Shown here: positions 18,845 through 28,236 of the stretch, piece by piece
How positions within the stretch are numbered: position 1 is the first letter of the stretch
How the letters are laid out: every line of letters begins with the position of its first letter
Assembly: GCF_900129795.1 (NCBI RefSeq)
Contig: NZ_FQWW01000001.1
Span: 1,054,001-1,118,000, forward strand
DNA: 64,000 nucleotides
Reading direction: 5' to 3'
From: Flavobacterium sp. CF108
GTDB taxonomy: Bacteria; Bacteroidota; Bacteroidia; Flavobacteriales; Flavobacteriaceae
Made by a program: the position numbers and the translations under genes
The notes under the pieces: model-generated
The model's input: the letters and a program-made list of their open reading frames with translations, nothing else
The model's database searches: none
What the model was told of the DNA's origin: nothing

Positions 18845-21034
18845 CTATTTCGTAAACAATAATTCTCTGTATTTAGTTAATGTCCAGCTTTCGTCATCAA
18901 CTAAAAGCTCTAATTTATCACAGTGATTACGAATGTCTTCAAAATATGGTTTTACATTATTGCAATAGGCTTCGGCCATTTTTTGACCATCCGTTAATTG
19001 ATTTGCTTTTTTTCTTTCATTGGTCATAGCCAAAACTTTAGAATTGATTCCCTCAATATGACCAGAAATTTCTTTGATCAATGTAATTTGCTCTTTTGCA
19101 ATGGTTTCAAATTCTTTCCCGAAGATTTCTTTTAAACCTTTTACATTTTCAATTAATGTATTTTGGTAACGAATTGCTGTTGGAATTACATGATTTCTGG
19201 CAATGTCGCCTAAAACTCTTCCTTCAATCTGGATTTTTTTAGTGTATTCTTCTAATTCAATTTCGTAACGCGCTTCGGCTTCAACGTGATTAAAGATTCC
19301 CAATTCAGCAAATAAATCTAAAGCTTGTTTAGAGACTTTAGCTTTTATCGCTTCCGGAGTTGTTTTAAAGTTACTCAAACCTCTTTTTGCTGCTTCTTTT
19401 TCCCATGCATCACTATAACCGTCGCCTTCAAAAAGAATCTTTTTAGATTGTTTGATGTATTCTCTTAAAACATTAAAAATAGCATCGTCCTTTTTCATGT
19501 CTTTTGACTCGATCAGGATCTCGACTTCGTTTTTAAAATCTATTAGTTGTTTTGCCACAATAGCATTCAAAGTTGTCATTGCATTCGAGCAGTTTGCATT
19601 TGAACCAACCGCTCTAAACTCAAATTTATTTCCTGTAAAAGCAAAAGGCGAAGTTCTGTTTCTGTCAGTATTATCTAAAAGTACATCTGGAATTTTACCA
19701 ACTACATTTAGTTTAAGATCTGTTTTTTCTTCTGGAGATAATTTTCCGGTTGTTACACTTTCTAATTCAGATAAAACTTTTGTTAACTGTGCTCCAATAA
19801 AAACAGAAATAATAGCCGGCGGTGCCTCATTTGCTCCTAACCTATGATCGTTACTAGCTGTTGCTATAGATGCTCTTAATAAAGTTTCATAATCATTTAC
19901 CGCTTTTATAGTATTAATAAAGAAAGTCAAAAACTGTAAATTGCTCATTGGGGTTTTACTTGGACTCAATAAGTTAACTCCGGTATCTGTTGCCAATGAC
20001 CAGTTGTTGTGTTTTCCTGAACCGTTTACGCCTTTAAATGGTTTTTCGTGAAATAACACTTTAAAGTCATGACGTTCTGCCACTCTCTGCATTACATCCA
20101 TTAATAAAGAGTTATGATCTACGGCAAGATTGGTTTCTTCAAAAATTGGTGCCAGCTCAAACTGATTTGGCGCTACTTCATTATGACGTGTTTTTACCGG
20201 AATTCCCAATAACATACATTCCTGCTCTAAATCTCTCATATAAGTAAGAGCGCGGGTTGGAATAGATCCGAAATAATGATCGTCTAACTGCTGTCCTTTT
20301 GCAGAAGTATGTCCTAATAAAGTTCTTCCTGTCATCACTAAATCTGGACGTGAGTTAGCCAATGCTTTATCAATTAGGAAATATTCCTGCTCCCATCCTA
20401 AAGTTGCGGTTACTTTTTTTACGTTTTTATCAAAGTATCTACAAACTTCTGTAGCCGCTTCGTCAATTGCAGATAATGCTCTTAATAAAGGTATTTTATT
20501 GTCTAGGGCTTCACCTGTATAAGCAATAAAAACGGTTGGGATACATAAAGTTGTACCATATATAAAGGCTGGCGAAGTTGGGTCCCAGGCTGTATATCCT
20601 CTTGCTTCGAATGTATTTCTGATTCCGCCGTTAGGAAAACTTGACGCATCCGGCTCTTGCTGTACTAATTGCGCTCCGCCGAATTTCTCTACTGGATCAC
20701 TTCCATCATATGATGTTTCAAAAAAAGCATCGTGTTTTTCTGCAGTAGTTCCGGTAAGCGGCTGAAACCAGTGCGTATAATGCGTAACACCTTTTGATAA
20801 TGCCCATTCTTTCATTCCCATGGCGATATAATCTGCCAGTTTTCGTTCTATTTTCGTTCCGTGTTGAATGGCATCTCTTACTCCTTTTAAAGCATCTGAA
20901 GTTAAAAACTGCTTCATTGCTTTCTCATTAAACACATTTGAACCAAAAAGATTCGATTTCTTATCTATTTCTTCAAAGTGTACCGGCTTTCTTGTAGAAG
21001 CTTCTTTTAAAGCTTGAAAACGTAATGTTGACAT
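18845..21034 (-). CDS. glnN: glutamine synthetase type III
   Basis: GSIII enzyme of 729 aa making glutamine from glutamate, ammonia and ATP. It has the long GSIII N-terminal part (FGSNVFNEKAMKQFL), TRHNEVAPNQFELAPIFEE and HEKPFKGVNGSGKHNNWSL in the catalytic core, and NRTSPFAFTGNKFEFRAVGS, all typical of this class; GSIII forms large dodecamers. It is divergently arranged with a GSII-type glutamine synthetase across 428 bp, so the two may be reciprocally controlled by nitrogen supply. That control is inference. Confidence 0.95.
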   Translation of the reverse strand: MSTLRFQALKEASTRKPVHFEEIDKKSNLFGSNVFNEKAMKQFLTSDALKGVRDAIQHGTKIERKLADYIAMGMKEWALSKGVTHYTHWFQPLTGTTAEKHDAFFETSYDGSDPVEKFGGAQLVQQEPDASSFPNGGIRNTFEARGYTAWDPTSPAFIYGTTLCIPTVFIAYTGEALDNKIPLLRALSAIDEAATEVCRYFDKNVKKVTATLGWEQEYFLIDKALANSRPDLVMTGRTLLGHTSAKGQQLDDHYFGSIPTRALTYMRDLEQECMLLGIPVKTRHNEVAPNQFELAPIFEETNLAVDHNSLLMDVMQRVAERHDFKVLFHEKPFKGVNGSGKHNNWSLATDTGVNLLSPSKTPMSNLQFLTFFINTIKAVNDYETLLRASIATASNDHRLGANEAPPAIISVFIGAQLTKVLSELESVTTGKLSPEEKTDLKLNVVGKIPDVLLDNTDRNRTSPFAFTGNKFEFRAVGSNANCSNAMTTLNAIVAKQLIDFKNEVEILIESKDMKKDDAIFNVLREYIKQSKKILFEGDGYSDAWEKEAAKRGLSNFKTTPEAIKAKVSKQALDLFAELGIFNHVEAEARYEIELEEYTKKIQIEGRVLGDIARNHVIPTAIRYQNTLIENVKGLKEIFGKEFETIAKEQITLIKEISGHIEGINSKVLAMTNERKKANQLTDGQKMAEAYCNNVKPYFEDIRNHCDKLELLVDDESWTLTKYRELLFTK

Positions 21035-21083
21035 GTATATAATTTTAAAAATTCGTAATAGTTTTCATTAAAAAAATGAACAA

Positions 21084-21091
21084 CAAATATA
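21084..21091 (-). promoter_or_regulatory. putative -7 box of glnN (TATATTTG)
   Basis: The minus strand reads TATATTTG, matching TAnnTTTG, 50 bp upstream of the glnN start. No convincing -33 TTG was seen. Confidence 0.5.
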
Positions 21092-21416
21092 AACAATAAA
21101 AGCCCCTTTTTTAAACTTATAACCGAGAATTTTATAAGCAGAATTTTCAACGTATGAAGCCTTTTTTAAAGAATAGTGATTATGTTGTAAAGAAATATAA
21201 CAAAAAAGCTTAGTATTATTCATTAAATAAACATTTTTTCATAATTTCTTAACCCTAAAATTCAAAAAGTTACCCTTATTTTTACGAATTTATTTTTTTT
21301 AAGTATTTAAAATTGCTTTTTTTAGAATATACCCCTATCAAAATTGCGCTTCTCAAAAAAATTATACTTCGCCCAACAAAATAGCCCCCTAATTTTTAGG
21401 ACTAAAAAAATAAATC

Positions 21417-21424
21417 TATATTTG
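21417..21424 (+). promoter_or_regulatory. putative -7 box of the GSII gene (TATATTTG)
   Basis: TATATTTG matches TAnnTTTG and lies 39 bp before the ATG. The 428-bp divergent region between it and the glnN promoter contains no gene. It is very AT-rich, and no riboswitch fold was recognised. Confidence 0.5.
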
Positions 21425-21462
21425 ACCCAGCGAAAAAACAAAAAAAATAAATTTATATTATT

Positions 21463-22479
21463 ATGGCTAAAATTAAGTTAGAGTACATTTGGTTAGATGG
21501 ATACGAGCCAACTCAAAATCTTAGAAGTAAAACTAAAGTTGAAGAACACGAAAATTTCAAAGGAACATTAGAAGAACTTGGAAATTGGTCATTTGATGGT
21601 TCATCAACAAAACAAGCTGAAGGTGGATCTTCTGACTGTTTATTAGTTCCTGTTGCAATTTACCCGGATCCAACTCGTATTAACGGATATTTAGTAATGT
21701 CTGAAGTTATGTACGCTGATGGAACTCCACACCCTTCTAACGGTAGAGCTACTATTGATGATGAAGATGATGATTTTTGGTTTGGTTTCGAACAAGAATA
21801 TTTCATCATGGACACTAAAACTTTATTGCCATTAGGTTTCCCTGTTGGAGGTTATCCTGCTCCACAAGGTATGTACTACTGCTCTGTAGGTGGAAAAAAC
21901 ACTCACGGAAGAAAATTAGTAGAAGAACATGCTGATTTATGTATCGCTGCCGGAATTAACTTTGAAGGTATTAACCAAGAGGTTGCTTGCGGACAATGGG
22001 AATTCCAATTATTCGCTAAAGGTGCTAAAAAAGCCGGAGACGAAATTTGGGTTGCTCGTTACTTATTAGATCGTTTGACTGAGAAATATGGTTACTATAT
22101 TGAATATCACCCAAAACCTCTAGGAGACACTGACTGGAATGGTTCTGGAATGCATGCTAACTTCTCTAACGAGGTGTTAAGAACATGTGGAGACCAAGCT
22201 ACTTACGAAAGAATTTGTGAGGCTTTCCGTCCTGTTACTGCTGAGCATATCGCGGTTTACGGAGCTTACAATGAGCAACGTTTAACTGGTAAACACGAAA
22301 CTGCTTCTATTCACGATTTCTCTTATGGAGTTTCAGACAGAGGATGTTCTATCAGAATTCCTTTAATGACTGTTCAAAAAGGATGGAAAGGTTGGTTAGA
22401 AGACAGAAGACCAGCTTCAAACGGAGATCCATACAAAATCGCTGCTAGAATTATCAAAACTGTTAAATCAGCGCTATAA
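21463..22479 (+). CDS. glutamine synthetase, eukaryotic-type (GSII)
   Basis: Protein of 338 aa with the GSII beta-grasp N-terminus (LEYIWLDGYEPTQNLRSKTK, then WSFDGSSTKQAEGGSSDCLL), the ATP/glutamate core EQEYFIMDTKTLLPLGFPVG, GINQEVACGQWEFQ and NGSGMHANFS, and a C-terminal arginine region (SDRGCSIRIPLM). The length is that of eukaryotic-type GSII, not the roughly 450-aa bacterial GSI. It duplicates the reaction of the adjacent GSIII. The A/T-rich leader carries a TAnnTTTG box, and a strong terminator follows, so it is monocistronic. Confidence 0.94.
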   Translation: MAKIKLEYIWLDGYEPTQNLRSKTKVEEHENFKGTLEELGNWSFDGSSTKQAEGGSSDCLLVPVAIYPDPTRINGYLVMSEVMYADGTPHPSNGRATIDDEDDDFWFGFEQEYFIMDTKTLLPLGFPVGGYPAPQGMYYCSVGGKNTHGRKLVEEHADLCIAAGINFEGINQEVACGQWEFQLFAKGAKKAGDEIWVARYLLDRLTEKYGYYIEYHPKPLGDTDWNGSGMHANFSNEVLRTCGDQATYERICEAFRPVTAEHIAVYGAYNEQRLTGKHETASIHDFSYGVSDRGCSIRIPLMTVQKGWKGWLEDRRPASNGDPYKIAARIIKTVKSAL

Positions 22480-22501
22480 TTCAAAGCTTAGAATATATTC
22501 T

Positions 22502-22538
22502 AAAAGTGCCATCGTAATTGTTGGCACTTTTTTTTTGT
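22502..22538 (+). terminator. Rho-independent terminator
   Basis: AAAAGTGCCA / TGGCACTTTT stem followed by a run of T. Confidence 0.92.
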
Positions 22539-22725
22539 CATTGCGAAGAACGAAGCAACCACACTAACAAAAGTTACAAAGTTTACAAAGCCTTGTGTAA
22601 TGGCACACAGATGACGCTGGTTTAAACAGATTTTTTTATCATTCCTAACAAACAACAAGCAAACGCACAGTTTGTCATTGTGAGGAACGAAGCAACCGCA
22701 CTAACAAAAGTTACAAAGAAACCCC
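22537..22725. repeat. 'tcattgcgaagaacgaagcaacc' direct repeat
   Basis: Two copies of GTCATTG(C/T)GA(A/G)GAACGAAGCAAC followed by CACTAACAAAAGTTACAAAG lie 135 bp apart, with an AACTTTGT-type word between them. This is a dispersed intergenic repeat with no gene in the gap up to 22844. Confidence 0.75.
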
Positions 22726-22814
22726 TCTCACCTTTTACATTTCACATCCCACAAAATTCCTTAATTTTAAAAGTACCTTTCTTATAAATAATTTTTAATT
22801 TAAACTTCAAAACT

Positions 22815-22822
22815 TATCTTTG
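22815..22822 (+). promoter_or_regulatory. putative -7 box TATCTTTG
   Basis: Matches TAnnTTTG, 22 bp upstream of the TerC start codon. Confidence 0.55.
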
Positions 22823-22844
22823 TATTTCATTTAAAAAAACCATC

Positions 22845-23810
22845 ATGATAGTCTGGACTCTCTTTTTATTGGCCGTAGTTTTTATTCTTGCTTTAGATTT
22901 AGGTGTATTCAACAAAACACCGCATATTATCAGCACCAAAGAAGCCAGTAAATGGACATTGATTTGGGTTACTTTATCCTTTTTATTTTCTGGTGTTATC
23001 TATTGGCTTTATACTACAGATTATATTGCAAACCCCGACGGTTTAAAGCCTGCAGTGGCTTCGATGAAGTTTATTACGGGTTATTTAATTGAATTATCTT
23101 TAAGTGTAGACAACATATTTGTAATTGCGATTATTTTCGCTTCTTTTAAAATTCCGCAAAAGTACCAGCACCGTGTTTTATTCTGGGGAATTTTAGGCGC
23201 GATTGTTTTCCGTGGTTTAATGATTTTCTTCGGAGTTATGCTGATTAATAAATTTAGCTGGACAACATATGTTTTTGGGGCGTTCTTAGTATTTACTGCT
23301 ATAAAAATGTTGTTTTCTGGAGAAGAAGAAGATTTTAATCCTAAGGATTCTTTTGTATACAAAACGTTAGGAAAAATTATTCCGATTACATCACACATGG
23401 ATCATGAGAAATTTTTCATTTTAACCGAAAAAGGAAAAAAGGCAGCAACGCCGCTTTTCGTTGCTTTAATAGTAATTGAAGTTATGGACGTTTTATTTGC
23501 CGTTGACAGCGTTCCGGCAATTTTAGCCATTACTTCTGATCCTTTTTTAGTATTTAGTTCTAATATTTTTGCCATTTTAGGTTTACGTTCTATGTATTTC
23601 TTCCTGGCAAACATGCTGGCAAAATTCAGTTTCTTAGAATACAGCTTAGTAGCTATTTTAGCATTCGTAGGTTTAAAAATGCTTCTTCATGAATGGATTC
23701 ACGTTCCAGAATGGGCTTCGTTAGGATTTATTGCGCTTTCGCTTTTAGTTGGAATTTTGGTTTCACTTAAATTCGGAAAAGAAAAAGAACTTACTGATTC
23801 TGATTTGTAA
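22845..23810 (+). CDS. TerC/Alx-family integral membrane protein
   Basis: Polytopic 321-aa protein of the TerC family, related to Alx and implicated in manganese export or metal loading of exported proteins. Family marks are LALDLGVFNKTPHIIS at the N-terminus, ELSLSVDNIFVIAIIFASFKIP with the conserved Asp-Asn pair, and EVMDVLFAVDSVPAILAIT with the second acidic membrane motif, giving seven to nine helices. No tellurite-resistance companions are near, so a general metal-homeostasis role is more likely. Own promoter and terminator. Confidence 0.9.
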   Translation: MIVWTLFLLAVVFILALDLGVFNKTPHIISTKEASKWTLIWVTLSFLFSGVIYWLYTTDYIANPDGLKPAVASMKFITGYLIELSLSVDNIFVIAIIFASFKIPQKYQHRVLFWGILGAIVFRGLMIFFGVMLINKFSWTTYVFGAFLVFTAIKMLFSGEEEDFNPKDSFVYKTLGKIIPITSHMDHEKFFILTEKGKKAATPLFVALIVIEVMDVLFAVDSVPAILAITSDPFLVFSSNIFAILGLRSMYFFLANMLAKFSFLEYSLVAILAFVGLKMLLHEWIHVPEWASLGFIALSLLVGILVSLKFGKEKELTDSDL

Positions 23811-23834
23811 TATCATTTCAAAACATATATTCAT

Positions 23835-23864
23835 AAAAAAGGAAATCTTTTAATTTCCTTTTTT
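23835..23864 (+). terminator. Rho-independent terminator
   Basis: AAAAAAGGAAAT / ATTTCCTTTTTT hairpin shortly after the TerC stop. Confidence 0.85.
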
Positions 23865-23983
23865 ATATCTATTGTAGCCCAATTGTTAAATTATAAGATA
23901 AATATTATATTTTAACTTTTAAAAATAAGATATTACATATTTAAAGGTTATTTTTATCTCATTATAAACCATAAATTTTTATC

Positions 23984-25783
23984 ATGAGAAAAAATTACAT
24001 TTACGCCATTTTTGTTTTCTTATTAGCCTTTACTTCATTTGGGCAAAAAGTTACGCTCACACCAACTACAGTCAACGGTCAAAGCGTTAGCGGAGGACCA
24101 ATTAATTTAGGCGGCACACCAAATTCAACTATAGGATTAGGAGTTACAGTCGAAATGCCAACAATACCAGGAAATTACGGTACAATTACCATTCATTCCG
24201 TAAATGGTTTAAACGACAACATTGTAACTGGAGGAAACGGAGGAGCTTTATTTTTTGGGGAAGGAAAATCTGCATCTCGTAGTTTTGTTATAAACTTACT
24301 TTGGAGTTCTTTTACTACTTCTGGCTCTTATATTTATGCAGAATATAAAACTGGAGGCGGTGTAATATACAAAAGCTCTAATCTTGCTATTATTAAAAAT
24401 GCTACGCAAGGCGGCGGAACTCCTCAAATTCCTGCAGACGCTCCTGATCCAGCTAAAATTCCAAATTCAATATGCTGTAATCAAACCGTTAGACAAGGAG
24501 ATAAACCTGCTACAATAACTGGCTCTCAATATCTTAATCCTTATCAAGGGCAAACATATGGTATAAATGCCTCATGGCAAGTAAATGGGAATCCGAATGT
24601 TCGTATTATAGAAGTTGACAATGCCAACAAAACTCTATCATTAGATTACGTAGAAAATCTGGGAAATTTTACAGTAATGAGAGGTTTAGGTTACCCAACT
24701 ACTTTAACTGCTCCTAACAAAAGTAATACTGTTACAATTACTGTTGTACCATCGCCAATACTTTCAAATGAAATTTCAGTTGATGATCCCGTAAATGCTG
24801 ATGGATTTGTAGAAATAATAAGTACCAATCCAAAACAAATATCTGGAACTACACAAGGAGCACAAGTAAATTTAAATATTTTACAAGATCCTTTCCATAC
24901 TTCTCAAAGAGGAGATACTTTTACAGCGATTGAAAGATTTGAATGGCAATACGCAAAAACAAATAAAGCATTGGGTGGTAATCTGAATTGGATTACAATT
25001 AATAGTAGCCATCCATATAACCTAGAATCATTTAATCCATTAGATCAAAATATCAATGAGGATAACTATTACTTATTAAGAAGAATTGCTATATATCAAA
25101 ATATAAAAAGAGTTAGCAATACTTTAAAATTAGTATTACGAAATATTCGAAATAACAATACAATTTGTTGTGATCAAGTTTTATCAATATCGGCGTCAAA
25201 CGAAATTGAGTCACCGACTTCCTTTATAGGTTCTACAGCTGTTTCAAATCCAAATCAATATTTTACTTATCAATGGCAAAGCCAATCTATGGATCAAACT
25301 TCCACAACCAAACTTGGCAAGTGGGCTAATATTATCGGGGCAACATCAAAAGATTATACACCTACACAACTTCAACTTGTTTCTACCAATAGAGGGAGGG
25401 GGGAGATTAGTTGGTCAACACCAATAACTTTTAATTATAGACGTCTAACAGTTTTACTGAGCACAAATGAAGTAACATCATATAGTAATGAAGTAAATTT
25501 ATCATCAAGTAGTTACAAATATTTAGATCAAGGACTAATAGTTTATCCAAATCCAGCTTCTTCTGTTATAACTATTGAAAAGAAAGGAACAATTCTTAAT
25601 ATGACAACAACATCATTTCGTATAACTAATGTAAATGGCCTAGTAGTAAATTCAAATAATTACTCTATAATAAGTCCAAGTATAATAAGTGTAAATGTTT
25701 CCAACCTACCATTTGGAATGTATTTTATAAATTTTGACATATCAGATCAAAGAAGTATACAAGCAACATTTATGAAAAATTAA
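23984..25783 (+). CDS. secreted protein with T9SS type A sorting domain
   Basis: Protein of 599 aa with a Sec signal (IYAIFVFLLAFTSFG) and a C-terminal domain of the type A T9SS sorting class: LIVYPNPASSVITIEKKG, then a beta-rich stretch with VNVSNLPFGMYFINFD and a basic end. Such proteins cross the outer membrane through the type IX system and are often attached to the surface. The central 500 residues contain repeated beta-like segments with an ICCNQTV and an ICCDQVL Cys-Cys motif about 220 residues apart, suggesting two related modules, but no named enzyme domain. Function unknown. Confidence 0.85.
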   Translation: MRKNYIYAIFVFLLAFTSFGQKVTLTPTTVNGQSVSGGPINLGGTPNSTIGLGVTVEMPTIPGNYGTITIHSVNGLNDNIVTGGNGGALFFGEGKSASRSFVINLLWSSFTTSGSYIYAEYKTGGGVIYKSSNLAIIKNATQGGGTPQIPADAPDPAKIPNSICCNQTVRQGDKPATITGSQYLNPYQGQTYGINASWQVNGNPNVRIIEVDNANKTLSLDYVENLGNFTVMRGLGYPTTLTAPNKSNTVTITVVPSPILSNEISVDDPVNADGFVEIISTNPKQISGTTQGAQVNLNILQDPFHTSQRGDTFTAIERFEWQYAKTNKALGGNLNWITINSSHPYNLESFNPLDQNINEDNYYLLRRIAIYQNIKRVSNTLKLVLRNIRNNNTICCDQVLSISASNEIESPTSFIGSTAVSNPNQYFTYQWQSQSMDQTSTTKLGKWANIIGATSKDYTPTQLQLVSTNRGRGEISWSTPITFNYRRLTVLLSTNEVTSYSNEVNLSSSSYKYLDQGLIVYPNPASSVITIEKKGTILNMTTTSFRITNVNGLVVNSNNYSIISPSIISVNVSNLPFGMYFINFDISDQRSIQATFMKN

Positions 25784-25800
25784 TAAAACTTAAAATCTAA

Positions 25801-25837
25801 ATAAGAAAAGGAAATCTTTCGATTTCCTTTTCTTATT
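25801..25837. terminator. bidirectional terminator between convergent genes
   Basis: ATAAGAAAAGGAAATC / GATTTCCTTTTCTTAT is a perfect 16-bp stem with a TTTC loop. It has A and T runs on both sides and serves the plus-strand T9SS gene and the minus-strand lipoprotein gene. Confidence 0.9.
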
Positions 25838-25849
25838 ATTGATTCTGAA

Positions 25850-26356
25850 TTATTTTATTTTTTTCACGTTACTGTCATCAATATTGTATTTTGCTATAAC
25901 AGCATTATAATCTGAATAATCTGCCTTAGCTTTTTTAGCATTTATACCATCATCGCCAGGAACAAGTACAATTCTAAATGTTTTTCCTAATCTAAAACTA
26001 TTTGGTAATTGAGAAAAATCAGCTATGCTGCCATCGATAAAGATTCTAACATTAGTTTTTGAAAAATCAAAATTATATTGAGCCGTTTCTAAGCCATCAT
26101 TAAAGTAATATATCTGAGGCAATAATGCCCATCTATCTCCTCCTGTTGTTCCAACTAATTCATACACTAAAACAACGTCTCCAGAAAGCATGCCCTGTAT
26201 TGGAACATTTCTTTCATAGTTTGGACCAGTAAAATCCGTAGTGACTTCAAAAACATAAGGAAGTGGAGCGTCTAATCCCGGAGGCCCTTGATCTCCTTCA
26301 CAGCTTGTAAATACAATCAACCCAACAACAGCGAATAACGTAAGTATCTTTTTCAT
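25850..26356 (-). CDS. small lipoprotein with GPPG motif, hypothetical
   Basis: Protein of 168 aa with a lipoprotein signal (LFAVVGLIVFTSC, Cys19), followed directly by EGDQGPPGLDAPLPY, a short collagen-like Gly-Pro-Pro-Gly motif seen at the N-terminus of many Bacteroidota lipoproteins. The rest is beta-rich and ends in KIK. No catalytic motif is visible. The gene lies 86 bp downstream of the secreted esterase on the same strand, so they may form a unit. Function unknown. Confidence 0.75.
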   Translation of the reverse strand: MKKILTLFAVVGLIVFTSCEGDQGPPGLDAPLPYVFEVTTDFTGPNYERNVPIQGMLSGDVVLVYELVGTTGGDRWALLPQIYYFNDGLETAQYNFDFSKTNVRIFIDGSIADFSQLPNSFRLGKTFRIVLVPGDDGINAKKAKADYSDYNAVIAKYNIDDSNVKKIK

Positions 26357-26442
26357 AATATATATTTTTTTTAAGTTTATAAAAGCATTCCAAAAACCAA
26401 ACCAAAAATTTTGTTAAATGGGTTTTAGAATGAAATTTTGTA

Positions 26443-27312
26443 TTATTTTTTTGCAACAACCTGATTCTTAAATAGGATCTTGCTAAAAAATAATACATGG
26501 TAAGGTAGTGAATTTTCCCAATATTCCCAAGTATGTGCGCCGGGACGTTCAGTATAATCGTGTTCTACCTTATTATAAACTAATCGGCGGTGTAATTCTC
26601 TGTTGGGCTCAATCAGGAAATCATCTACTCCGCAGTCAATAATTAAAGGCAATTTATTTTCTTTTATTTTATCCAGCATTCCCATAACAGCGTGCTGTGC
26701 ATACAACTCAGAATTATCACTTCTGTCCCCAAAAACAGGCTGCATTAATTTTATCACTTGCGCCGAAGATTCTCGGTTAAGCATTGTACTCATATCAACT
26801 GCACCACTCATACTTCCGGCAGCGCAGAACAAATCTGGATGTCTGGCAGAAAGATATAAAGCGCCGTGTCCGCCCATCGAAAGTCCGGTAATAACTCTTC
26901 CGCTTTTATTGCTGATTGTTCGGTATGTTTTGTCAACTTTTTGAATAACTTCCTGTGTAATAAAAGTTTCAAATTGGCTTTCTTTATTTACAGGGCTGTC
27001 CAGATAAAAACTAAACGTTTCTCCTTCGGGCATTACGATGATTAAATTATATTGATCAGATAAATTCTGAACCAGTTTTTTATTTGGAGTATTTTTTAAC
27101 CAGTCACCAAAATATCCGTACGCTCCGTGCAGCAAATACATTACCGGAAACGTGGTTTTACTTTTTGCATACGAATTTGGTAAAACTACAGCCGCCTTGT
27201 AGGTTTTGTTCATGGCTGCACTTGCAATTTGTAAAGTATCTACTTTTGCTGCGTATGACATTGAGGAAACACACAGAAAAACAAAGAATACTAAAATTTT
27301 AAGGTTTTTCAT
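26443..27312 (-). CDS. secreted alpha/beta-hydrolase esterase (FrmB/putative esterase family)
   Basis: Protein of 289 aa with a Sec signal (ILVFFVFLCVSSMSYA), then the putative-esterase fold: VMYLLHGAYGYFGDW (oxyanion region), the nucleophile elbow GLSMGGHG (Ser145), an Asp in IDCGVDDFL and a His in RPGAHTWEYW. These match the esterase D / S-formylglutathione hydrolase FrmB type, which in Bacteroidota is often exported and may be an acetyl or feruloyl esterase. The substrate is unknown. Confidence 0.88.
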   Translation of the reverse strand: MKNLKILVFFVFLCVSSMSYAAKVDTLQIASAAMNKTYKAAVVLPNSYAKSKTTFPVMYLLHGAYGYFGDWLKNTPNKKLVQNLSDQYNLIIVMPEGETFSFYLDSPVNKESQFETFITQEVIQKVDKTYRTISNKSGRVITGLSMGGHGALYLSARHPDLFCAAGSMSGAVDMSTMLNRESSAQVIKLMQPVFGDRSDNSELYAQHAVMGMLDKIKENKLPLIIDCGVDDFLIEPNRELHRRLVYNKVEHDYTERPGAHTWEYWENSLPYHVLFFSKILFKNQVVAKK

Positions 27313-27422
27313 TTTGATAGTTTTTTTTGATTAAAGGAGTGTAAATATACCTTTTTTCTGAACAAACTAAATGAAAAATCCGACCAGCTTTTATACTAAT
27401 CGGATTATGGATTTGTTATTTT

Positions 27423-28221
27423 TTCTGCCACAGATTAAAAGGATTCTATGGATTATTTTCTTTGAAAAATTGGTTTGCCACGAATTGCACGAATTTCCAC
27501 GAATTTATTTTCAACTTGGCTTATAAACGGATTCTAAAATCATTTTAATCCTTTAATCTGTGGCAAAAATATCAAACATTCTTCACAAACTAATTCGTGG
27601 AAATTCATGCAATTCGTGGCAACTAAAAAAAAATCAATTTAATCCTTTAATTAGTGGCAAAAAACATCTAACACTCTTCACAAACTAATTCGTGGAAATT
27701 AGTGTAATTCGTGGCAACTAAAAAATCATTTTAATCTGTGAAATCTGTGGCAAGAAACATATAAAGGTTGGTTTGCCACGAATTGCACGAATTTCCACGA
27801 ATTTATTTTCAACTTGGCTTATAAACGGATTCTAAAATCATTTTAATCCTTTAATCTGTGGCAAAAATATCAAACATTCTTCACAAACTAATTCGTGTAA
27901 TTCGTGTAATTCGTGGCAAAAAACATCTAACACTCTTCACAAACTAATTCGTGGAAATTAGTGTAATTCGTGGCAACTAAAAAAAAATCATTTTAATCTG
28001 TGAAATCTGTGGCAAGAAACATATAAAGGTTGGTTTGCCACGAATTACACTAATTTCCACGAATTTATTTTTCAATGTGGCTTATAAACGGATTCTAAAA
28101 ATCTTTTTAATCCTTTAATCAGTGGCAAAAAACAATTAACACTCTTCACAAACTAATTCGTGGAAATTAGTGTAATTCGTGGCAACTAAAAAAAATCATT
28201 TTAATCTGTGTAATCTGTGGC
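27423..28221. repeat. long field of 'gccacgaatt' / 'ttaatctgtggc' repeats
   Basis: About 800 bp built from GCCACGAATT(G/A)CAC(G/T)AATTT, its complement AATTCGTGGAAATTAGTGT, and TTTTAATC(C)TTTAATCTGTGGC phrases. A larger unit starting TGGTTTGCCACGAATT recurs at 27471, 27769 and 28031 (spacing 298 and 262 bp). No coding frame or RNA gene was found in it. Confidence 0.92.
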
Positions 28222-28236
28222 TAAAACACAAAAATA

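Noticed and set aside
26298..26498. Minus-strand frame of 66 codons between lipoprotein and esterase
   Set aside because: It overlaps both neighbours in a different frame and has no recognisable product.
27423..28221. CRISPR-like array
   Set aside because: Repeat phrases are short, irregularly spaced and inverted, with no constant spacers.
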